Assembly (NCBI GenBank): GCA_029263015.1
Contig: JAJCYI010000048.1
Location: forward strand, 1 to 40,129
Direction of reading: 5' to 3'
Source: Saprospiraceae bacterium
GTDB taxonomy: Bacteria > Bacteroidota > Bacteroidia > Chitinophagales > Saprospiraceae
DNA length: 40,129 nucleotides
Part shown: piece by piece, positions 33,475 to 40,129 of the stretch
Layout: the number at the start of each line of letters is the position of its first letter
How positions within the stretch are numbered: position 1 is the stretch's first letter
Notes under the pieces: model-generated
Seen by the model: only the letters and a program-made list of their open reading frames with translations
Told to the model about the DNA's origin: nothing
The model's database searches: none
Translations under genes and position numbers: made by a program

Positions 33475-36400
33475 TTATTTCGCGATCACCAGCCGTTGTA
33501 CGAGCCGCTGGCCTTCCGAAACGGCATGCACGAAGTAAACGCCGTCCACGAAGTTGGGACTGAAAAGGTCAATCGTTACATTATGTTCTCCTTCCACTAA
33601 CTTCCAATGCCAGACCATCCTGCCGAACTGGTTGTATATGGAAAGTCCGACAGCGCCGTCCATCCCCTTCAGGCCTATGACGGCATTGTCCGCTGCCGGG
33701 TTCGGGAAGACTTCCAGTTGCATGTCCCCGCCCTTTACCGGAGCAGTAGCTGCCCCTTCTGTAATGGGGGAACTGGGTCCTGAAACGATCATGGCCGGCG
33801 GCACAAGGTTCAGGCCACAGTCCTGGGACCAGTCCCAGTCCACATATTTCTCCGACTTGATCTCGTCCAGGCTGATGAACTGTCCGGTCATCACAGTGTG
33901 GTCGTTGGCCTTGCCCCTTGCCTTGATCTCCTTCTTGGCGTACACGTTGCCGAAGAAAGTATTGCCGTCCTTGACGTCGAACTTCTTCTCCGTATAGAAC
34001 ACCACGGTTTCCATGGCCGCGTTCACCAGACAGTTCTTGTCCAGCTTGATGTCCTTGTCCACGATGATCTCCGCAGCCTGTCCGAAGTCCATGACGGCAT
34101 CTTTTTTCATCTTGATCTCCTTGACATATACCTCGGGCGCATCAAAGATGAGGGTGCCGTTCTTCCGCACTTCGACCTTCCCATAGCTGCTGCCCGTCAG
34201 GGTCACGGTCTGGCCTTCCTGCACCTTGATGTTGTTGTTGCCAGGGTTCGGGTTCCCCTTGAACGGGGGCAGCGTCACGTTGGCAGGGGAGCTGATCTCC
34301 TGGGCAACGGTGCTGTTGTTGGACACCTCGATTTCATCCGCCCTCGCAAATGTGTTGACGACAGAATTCTTTTCCACTTCGATCTCGCCGTCCGAACCCA
34401 TGGCACCGACGCCACCGCCGGAAACGGTCGAATGGTCTTTCAGCTTGACCTCCTCGTCTGCGATCAGCACATAGCCCGAAAGCACATTGGATGCCGAGAC
34501 GTTGACCGGTGCGGACTCTGTACTTGAACAGCCGCGGTCGTCGGTAACTGTCACGGTATAGGTACCGTTGCCCTGGATCAGCACACTGGCATCGTTGCCG
34601 AGGCCGGCAGACCAGCTGTAGCTCAATGGCGTGAGCAGGTCGGGTTCGTTGTCCACATTGACGGTCAGCACGGCCAATCCCTGACAGAAGGCCGGCACAT
34701 CGGACTGCACAATGTCCAGGTCGGGAAGTGCATGTACGGTTATGTCGAACGAGCAGGTCGCGGTGTTGCCACCTGCGTCGAGGGCGGTATAGGTAACGGT
34801 GGTCGTGCCTACCTGGAAGACGGCCCCCGGCAAATGGCTGCTGGTAAAGCTCACCAGGCAATTGTCCGCTGCCAATGGCGCTGTCCAGGTGACGGCCTGC
34901 TCGCCGCAGTACCCGGCATTCGATGGACAATTGGAGATCGTAGGCGCTATATTGTCCTCCACGGTCACGGTGGCGGTACAGGCACTGCTGTTGCCGTTCA
35001 CATCGGTGACGGTCAGCGTGACGGTGTTCGGCCCCACGTCCCCACAACCGAACACGCCCGGTGCCACGGTCATGAAAAAGATGCCGCAGGCATCGCTGGA
35101 ACCGCCGTTCACGGCACTTGCAGTGGCAAGGCTGCCCTCCCCGTTGGCATCGAGCTGCACGGTCGCCGGTTTGCAAACAGCTACCGGCGCCACGTTGTCC
35201 TCGACGGTAACGGTTGCGGTGCAGGTATTTGTGTTGCCGTTGTTGTCGGTGGTGGTCAGTGTCACGGTGTTTGCGCTGCCCACTTCGGCACAGGTGAACG
35301 ACGTGTTGTCGAGCGCAAGGCCGGAGATACCGCAGGCGTCGCTGCTTGCGTTGTCCACTGCCGCTGCGGTGGTGCTTCCGTTGCCGTTTGCATCGAGCTG
35401 GACGGTGACGTCCTGGCAGGCCGCCACGGGTGCTACGTTGTCTTCCACCATTACCGTGGCAGCGCATTTGCTGCTGTTGCCATTGTTGTCGGTGACCGTC
35501 AGTATGACGGTGTTTGTGTTGCCGACATCGCTGCAGGTGAACGCCGTGTTGTCGAGCGAGAGGCTGGCGATGCCGCAGGCGTCGCTGCTTGCGTTGTCCA
35601 CCGCCGCTACAGCGGTGCTTCCGTTGCCGTTTGCGTCAAGCTGGACGGTGACGTCCTGGCAGGTGGCAACTGGCACGACGTTGTCCTCAACGGTGACGGT
35701 TGCGGTACAGGTGCTGCTGTTGCCGTTGTTGTCGGTGACGGTGAGGGTCACGGTGTTCGCCCCCACGTCGGCGCATGCAAAGCTGCTGTTGTCGAGACTC
35801 AGGCTGGCAGTGCCACAGGCGTCGGATGAGCCGTTGTCCACGGCTGCTGCCGTGGTGCTGCCGTTGCCAGCTGCATCCAATTGGACGGTGACGTTCTGAC
35901 ATTGGGCATTCGGTGCCTCGTTGTCAACCACCGTCACATCGAAGCTGCACTGGTCGGTGCCCACTGCATTGGTTGCCGTGGCCGTTACCGTTGTTGTGCC
36001 GAGGGCAAAAGTGCTGCCCGGGCCGATGTCATAAGTTATCGTCGAGGCAGGGATGCCCGTGGTCTCGGTAGCTGCATAGCTGACCACGGCTTCGCAAACA
36101 CCCGCATCGGTATCAACCGTCATGTTGGCCGGGCAGGTGATGACCGGTGCCAGTCCAGTGACGGTTACATCGAACGAGCAACTCGTGCTGTTGCCGGCAG
36201 CATCCGTTACTGTAAAGATGTTCGCCGTAGTGCCGATGGGGAAGGTCGAACCGCTGGCAAGTCCTGCCGTTTGGGCGGTCGTTTGACCCGTACAGTTGTC
36301 CGTGCCTACCGGAGCGGTGTAAGTCACCGCAGCTCCCGCTGCGCTGGTAGCGATGGCGCTGATGGCTGCCGGGCAGCTGATGACGGGAAGTTCCATATCA

Positions 36401-39400
36401 TTCACCGTCACATCGAAACTGCACGTCGCCGTATTGCCATTGCCATCATCTGTAGTAGCCGTCACCGAAGTAGTGCCGACCGAGAAGGCTGTTCCCGAAT
36501 TCTGTGAGTAGCTCACCGTGGCCCCGCAGTTGTCAGTGGCGGTAGCCGAGAAAGTAACGGCTGCCTCACACACACCAAGGTCGTTATTCGCCGTGATATT
36601 CGCCGGGCAGGTGATGACAGGAAGTTCCGTATCGTTCACCGTCACCGTAAAGCTGCACTGGTCGGTGCCCACTGCGTTGGTTGCCGTGGCCGTTACGGCG
36701 GTGATACCGAGGGCAAAGGTGCTGCCCGGTGCGATGTCGTAAGTTATCGTCGAGGCAGGAATGCCTGTTGTTTCTGTGGCGGCATAGCTCACCACTGCTT
36801 CGCAAACACCCGCATCGGTATCAACCGTCATGTTGGCCGGGCACACGATGACCGGTGCCAGTCCGGTAACGGTCACGTCGAACGAGCAACTGCTGCTGTT
36901 GCCAGCGGCATCCGTTACCGTGAAGGTGTTCACCGTCGAGCCTATCGGGAAGGTCGAACCGCTGGCAAGTCCTGCCGTTTGGGCGGTTGTTTGACCCGTA
37001 CAGTTGTCCGTGCCTGCCGGAGCGGTGTAAGTCACCGCAGCTCCCGCTGCGCTGGTAGCGATGGCGCTGATGGCTGCCGGGCAGCTGATGACGGGAAGTT
37101 CCGCATCGTTCACCGTTACATCAAAAGTACAAATGGCCATATTGCCAGCTGGGTCGGTAGCCGTGGCCGTTACCATGGTGATACCGACGGGGAAAGCCGT
37201 GCCGGTATTCTGTGAGTAAGTCACCGTTGCCGAACAGTTGTCGGTGGCGGTAGCTGCCGAATAGCTCACTGCCGCTCCGCAAACTCCGGCGTCGTTGTTG
37301 ACGCTGAGGTTCGCTGGGCAGGTAATGGCTGGCGCAATTTTGTCGTTGATGGTCACTATGGCAGTGCAAAAGCCATTGTTGCCGTTGTTGTCGGTGGCTG
37401 TGAGCGTGACTGGATTCGGGCCAATATTGCTACAGCCAAAAGTATTGGGGCTTACGCTCACCAAGCTCACGCTGCTACAGTTGTCCGTACCGCTGTCGTA
37501 CACACTGATAGGTTGTAGGGTCGCATTATTGCCAGATGCACCAAGGTTGATGGTAAACGGCTTGCAGGTGATGACCGGGTCTTCATTGTCCTCAACGGTC
37601 ACCGTCTGGGCACAGGTCACTGATTGGCCATTGCCGTCGTCCGCCGTCCAAGTGACGGTGTTTGCGCCGAGCGCAAAAGCTGCCGGAGCATCGTTGGTCG
37701 GAGTGATGGTGGCGCAGTTGTCGGTGGCGGTTGCCGAGCCGAGGCTTACGCCAGTTGCTTCGCAAACACCTGCATCAGTACCGACGGTGAGGTCGGCGGG
37801 GCAGGTGATGGCGGGTGCTTCGTTGTCCTCAACGGTCACGGTCTGCACACAGGTTACGGCAGGGTTGCTGCCATCATCAGCCGTCCAAGTAACGGTATTT
37901 GCGCCGAGCGCATAGCTGGCCGGAGCGTCGTTGGCCACTGTCGCAGTGCAGTTGTCAGCCGCAGTGGCCGAGCCAAGTGCCACACCAGTCGCTTCGCAAA
38001 CACCGGCATCGGCATCAATGGTAACATTGGCAGGGCAGGAGATGGTCGGGGCTATGTTGTCCTCGACGGTTACAGTTGCTGAACAAGAACTCGCATTATT
38101 TTCCACATCGGCTACGAACACTTCAATCGGGTTGCCACCTGTTTGGGAACAGGTGTACGAAGTTGTGGTGGAGGTGATGGTCAAACCTGAAAAACTGCTG
38201 CAATTGTCGGTAACCCCTGAAACAATGGTATTTAAATCTGCCTGTGTAACTGAATATGCCCCAAAAGCATCCAATTCAACTGTAACATCGGTACAACCAA
38301 ATTCTTCGAGGTTTAATTGGGCATTCCAATCCCAACCTCCAGCTCCCGAACACGCGGTCCCAAACCCCATCCGGCCATTTGGATAGGCATCGCCAATAGA
38401 TGAAAATTTAACTGTAAAACCTGAATTTCCATTCATTATCATGATAATGCCATCTCCGCCATTGACGGTCAATGGGGTGGCTAATGTATGGGCATTTACG
38501 CCATTTACTAAATCACCTGCACCGAATGTATGGCTGTACAGTAAAGTGCCAGAACAATCCAGTACCAATGGGTTTGCTATGGAACGCAGTTCTATAGTTC
38601 CCCCAGCAGAGGGTGCGCCTACAAATTCAAAACCCATACTCAAAATTTTACCAGCATTGGGAATTAAAAAAGATTGCGAATTCGAACCATTCCCATTACT
38701 GTTGACTGTCCCTACATTTGTACCTATGGTATTTGGTGAAGTAGGCAGGTCTGGTGTCTCGTTGTCCTCAACGGTCACGGTCTGCACACAGGTCACGGCA
38801 GGGTTGCTGCCATCATCGGCCGTCCAAGTGACGGTGTTTGCGCCGAGCGCAAAAGCTGCCGGGGCATCGTTGGTCGGAGTGATGGAGGCGCAGTTGTCGG
38901 TGGCGGTAGCCGAGCCGAGGCTTACACCAGTTGCTTCGCAAACACCTGCGTCAGTACCGACGGTGAGGTCGGCGGGGCAGGTGATGGCGGGTGCTTCCGT
39001 ATCCGAACCAGCATTAATGGTTGCACTGCCCGTCGCTGCACAGGAATTGTCGTTGACATCCCTGACCGTTACGGTATAGGCATTTGGCGCAAGCCCACTG
39101 AATGTGTTGCTGGCCTGAAAAGTAGTACCATCAATGGAATATTCGATGTCGCTTGTCCCGTTGGTACAGCTACCGCAAGTGGCGGTCACGCTGATGGTGC
39201 CGTCGGCTGCGCCGAGGCAGATTTCGTCCGTGGTATTTATAGTCCCAACAGCAATCGAGCAAGGTGTTAATGCGGCGCAAAATGCTTGCCCATTGGGCGC
39301 ACAAGCATCCACTGCCGTCAAAAACGGGATGGCTATCACATCGCCGTCATAGGTTTCGCCCGTACCGCCATTGTTGGTAGGGCCGGAGCTGTCTTCCCAA

Positions 39401-40129
39401 TAATTATTGGCGGCAGCGAGAGAAAAAAGGGGTGTATTGTTGTCAACCGCAAAACCGGAGATGCAGCCGAAGGTGTTGTTTTCCACCAATAAATTTGAAA
39501 TGGTGCCAGTTACGACGATGCCATTTGTGAGGTTGGTGAAAAGCGAACAGGTAAGGGTGTCGGTATGGGTGTTTGTGAAAAAGATACCTGTGTTGCGGTT
39601 GTCCACATGGATGTTGCTAACAGCGATGCCAGAACCTTGGATGATGTTCAGACCTTTACCTAAGCCAGTACCAGAAAGGTCAAGCCCGTCAATACCGATA
39701 TTGGTACTGTTGAAAATGGAAATCGCCGTGCCATTGCCGAGGGTGGTCAGGCTGTCCGCACTTACAATCACAATATCGGCACCTGCCATATCGCTAATGG
39801 TGTAGCCGCTCATGCTGTTCAGCTCGATGCCGTTCTCCCCCGTACCTCCAAAAGTGTTGTCCTTGACGGAAAGCGTTCCGCCCACGCCCGTCATTTCGAG
39901 GGCATAAACGATACTAGTCCCTTTGCCAGAATTGGTGAGGTCGTTGCCCGTCACCGTCACGTTCGTGGGGCTGCCGGAGATGATGATGCCACGGTTGCGG
40001 CCGGTCACCTTGTTGTCGGTGAGTACATGGTCGCTGCCACCGCTGATGTTGATGCCGGTGCCGTTGTTCGCACCGCCGGAAGCGTCGAGGCTGTCCACGG
40101 TGATGGAGGTGCAGCTGAGCAGGTTCAGC
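33475..40129 (-). CDS. Giant secreted HYR-repeat protein with beta-helix regions and T9SS tail, 5' partial
   Basis: At least 2217 aa, open through the right edge, so start and signal lie outside. From N to C: a right-handed beta-helix (~40128-39330; repeated GxxI, NNTF and TGNDL turns), a SprB-like repeat (~39290-39000), HYR 1 (~39000-38760), a distinct jelly-roll-like insert (~38750-38090), HYR 2 and 3 (~38085-37575), one variant HYR, a double triplet of HYR 4-9 (~37345-35920), four variant HYRs of ~80 residues (CQDVTVQLDANGNGS; ~35915-34960), HYR 10, a PKD-like domain, a strand-rich low-hydrophobicity region (~34500-33790) and a T9SS type A tail (LEVFPNPAADNAVIGL...). HYR domains are Ig-like adhesion modules. 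An extracellular adhesin or matrix protein is likely. GC content is markedly higher than in the rest of the window. Confidence 0.92.
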   Translation of the reverse strand, partial: LNLLSCTSITVDSLDASGGANNGTGINISGGSDHVLTDNKVTGRNRGIIISGSPTNVTVTGNDLTNSGKGTSIVYALEMTGVGGTLSVKDNTFGGTGENGIELNSMSGYTISDMAGADIVIVSADSLTTLGNGTAISIFNSTNIGIDGLDLSGTGLGKGLNIIQGSGIAVSNIHVDNRNTGIFFTNTHTDTLTCSLFTNLTNGIVVTGTISNLLVENNTFGCISGFAVDNNTPLFSLAAANNYWEDSSGPTNNGGTGETYDGDVIAIPFLTAVDACAPNGQAFCAALTPCSIAVGTINTTDEICLGAADGTISVTATCGSCTNGTSDIEYSIDGTTFQASNTFSGLAPNAYTVTVRDVNDNSCAATGSATINAGSDTEAPAITCPADLTVGTDAGVCEATGVSLGSATATDNCASITPTNDAPAAFALGANTVTWTADDGSNPAVTCVQTVTVEDNETPDLPTSPNTIGTNVGTVNSNGNGSNSQSFLIPNAGKILSMGFEFVGAPSAGGTIELRSIANPLVLDCSGTLLYSHTFGAGDLVNGVNAHTLATPLTVNGGDGIIMIMNGNSGFTVKFSSIGDAYPNGRMGFGTACSGAGGWDWNAQLNLEEFGCTDVTVELDAFGAYSVTQADLNTIVSGVTDNCSSFSGLTITSTTTSYTCSQTGGNPIEVFVADVENNASSCSATVTVEDNIAPTISCPANVTIDADAGVCEATGVALGSATAADNCTATVANDAPASYALGANTVTWTADDGSNPAVTCVQTVTVEDNEAPAITCPADLTVGTDAGVCEATGVSLGSATATDNCATITPTNDAPAAFALGANTVTWTADDGNGQSVTCAQTVTVEDNEDPVITCKPFTINLGASGNNATLQPISVYDSGTDNCSSVSLVSVSPNTFGCSNIGPNPVTLTATDNNGNNGFCTAIVTINDKIAPAITCPANLSVNNDAGVCGAAVSYSAATATDNCSATVTYSQNTGTAFPVGITMVTATATDPAGNMAICTFDVTVNDAELPVISCPAAISAIATSAAGAAVTYTAPAGTDNCTGQTTAQTAGLASGSTFPIGSTVNTFTVTDAAGNSSSCSFDVTVTGLAPVIVCPANMTVDTDAGVCEAVVSYAATETTGIPASTITYDIAPGSTFALGITAVTATATNAVGTDQCSFTVTVNDTELPVITCPANITANNDLGVCEAAVTFSATATDNCGATVSYSQNSGTAFSVGTTSVTATTDDGNGNTATCSFDVTVNDMELPVISCPAAISAIATSAAGAAVTYTAPVGTDNCTGQTTAQTAGLASGSTFPIGTTANIFTVTDAAGNSTSCSFDVTVTGLAPVITCPANMTVDTDAGVCEAVVSYAATETTGIPASTITYDIGPGSTFALGTTTVTATATNAVGTDQCSFDVTVVDNEAPNAQCQNVTVQLDAAGNGSTTAAAVDNGSSDACGTASLSLDNSSFACADVGANTVTLTVTDNNGNSSTCTATVTVEDNVVPVATCQDVTVQLDANGNGSTAVAAVDNASSDACGIASLSLDNTAFTCSDVGNTNTVILTVTDNNGNSSKCAATVMVEDNVAPVAACQDVTVQLDANGNGSTTAAAVDNASSDACGISGLALDNTSFTCAEVGSANTVTLTTTDNNGNTNTCTATVTVEDNVAPVAVCKPATVQLDANGEGSLATASAVNGGSSDACGIFFMTVAPGVFGCGDVGPNTVTLTVTDVNGNSSACTATVTVEDNIAPTISNCPSNAGYCGEQAVTWTAPLAADNCLVSFTSSHLPGAVFQVGTTTVTYTALDAGGNTATCSFDITVHALPDLDIVQSDVPAFCQGLAVLTVNVDNEPDLLTPLSYSWSAGLGNDASVLIQGNGTYTVTVTDDRGCSSTESAPVNVSASNVLSGYVLIADEEVKLKDHSTVSGGGVGAMGSDGEIEVEKNSVVNTFARADEIEVSNNSTVAQEISSPANVTLPPFKGNPNPGNNNIKVQEGQTVTLTGSSYGKVEVRKNGTLIFDAPEVYVKEIKMKKDAVMDFGQAAEIIVDKDIKLDKNCLVNAAMETVVFYTEKKFDVKDGNTFFGNVYAKKEIKARGKANDHTVMTGQFISLDEIKSEKYVDWDWSQDCGLNLVPPAMIVSGPSSPITEGAATAPVKGGDMQLEVFPNPAADNAVIGLKGMDGAVGLSIYNQFGRMVWHWKLVEGEHNVTIDLFSPNFVDGVYFVHAVSEGQRLVQRLVIAK
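35943..36394. repeat. Internal duplication, copy 2 (HYR 8-9)
   Basis: Nearly identical in DNA to 36651-37102, offset exactly 708 bp (236 codons). With the intervening HYR 7, which resembles HYR 4, this marks a three-domain duplication. Confidence 0.88.
36651..37102. repeat. Internal duplication, copy 1 (HYR 5-6)
   Basis: Partner of 35943-36394. Both hold the same CPAAISAIATSAAGAAVTY and CPANMTVDTDAGVCEAVVSY domains with few base changes, so the event is recent or homogenised. Confidence 0.88.
37644..37821. repeat. HYR 3 segment duplicated in HYR 1
   Basis: Almost identical in DNA to 38820-38997 at an offset of 1176 bp (392 codons), although the two domains are separated by HYR 2 and a unique insert. 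Confidence 0.85.
38820..38997. repeat. HYR 1 segment duplicated in HYR 3
   Basis: Partner of 37644-37821. The rest of HYR 1 (38757-38819) instead matches HYR 2 (37822-37890), so HYR 1 is a mosaic. Confidence 0.82.

Noticed and set aside
34732-35899. Long open frames opposite or offset to the HYR gene (plus-strand 366-aa frames, minus-strand 377-aa frame)
   Set aside because: They are Arg/His/Gly- or Leu/Ser/Val-rich shadow translations of a GC-rich repetitive gene, with no domain or start signal.

Overview
The window looks like chromosomal DNA of a Bacteroidota bacterium, most likely of the Saprospiria/Chitinophagia type. Five proteins or protein remnants end in a type IX secretion (T9SS) sorting domain (FPNPxxx...G.Y motifs). 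Large secreted proteins are built from HYR, PKD, DUF11 and SprB-like modules. Shine-Dalgarno-like sites are mostly absent, and one or two TAnnTTTG-type -7 elements can be seen. Base composition is mid-40s % GC by eye. It is lower in the transposon and clearly higher in the giant gene at the right end. I saw no tRNA, rRNA or CRISPR array.

Layout. 1-5140: DedA-type membrane protein (frame broken twice), ASPIC/UnbV FG-GAP lipid-anchored or secreted protein, multi-pass membrane protein, KilA-N protein (frame broken once), VOC protein, Uma2-type nuclease. 5141-9251: T9SS secreted protein, S33 peptidase-like lipoprotein, small alpha/beta hydrolase, BamA/TamA-type barrel. 9353-10586: sulfotransferase gene split by a ~100 bp inverted-repeat insert. 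10620-14528: a complete, passenger-free Tn3-family transposon (tnpA plus a TnpI-type tyrosine recombinase, 39-bp terminal repeats, 5-bp target duplication TAAAT). 14534-18810: hairpins, a small Cys-containing secreted protein (frame broken once), MBL hydrolase, large zinc metalloprotease. 19134-26036: second T9SS paralog, VWA/DUF3520 protein, GMC oxidoreductase, dimethylargininase, second Uma2 protein, DUF2541-like secreted protein. 26268-40129: two giant secreted T9SS proteins. One is a sugar-dehydrogenase-like beta-propeller with PKD, DUF11 and repeat modules. The other is a HYR array with a beta-helix region, running off the right edge. Between them lie a 31-aa membrane peptide gene and an orphan T9SS tail.

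Most genes are single transcription units in alternating directions, so the window reads as accessory and cell-surface content rather than a pathway. Three patterns cut across it. First, many gene ends carry long near-perfect palindromes from several unrelated sequence families. Second, four single-base frame breaks lie in or beside homopolymer runs, which suggests assembly errors as much as gene decay. Third, the giant genes show recent internal duplication and module exchange. The most self-contained mobile system is the Tn3/TnpI element. The least explained protein parts are the strand-rich region in the giant HYR protein and the small VRDHR/Cys secreted protein.
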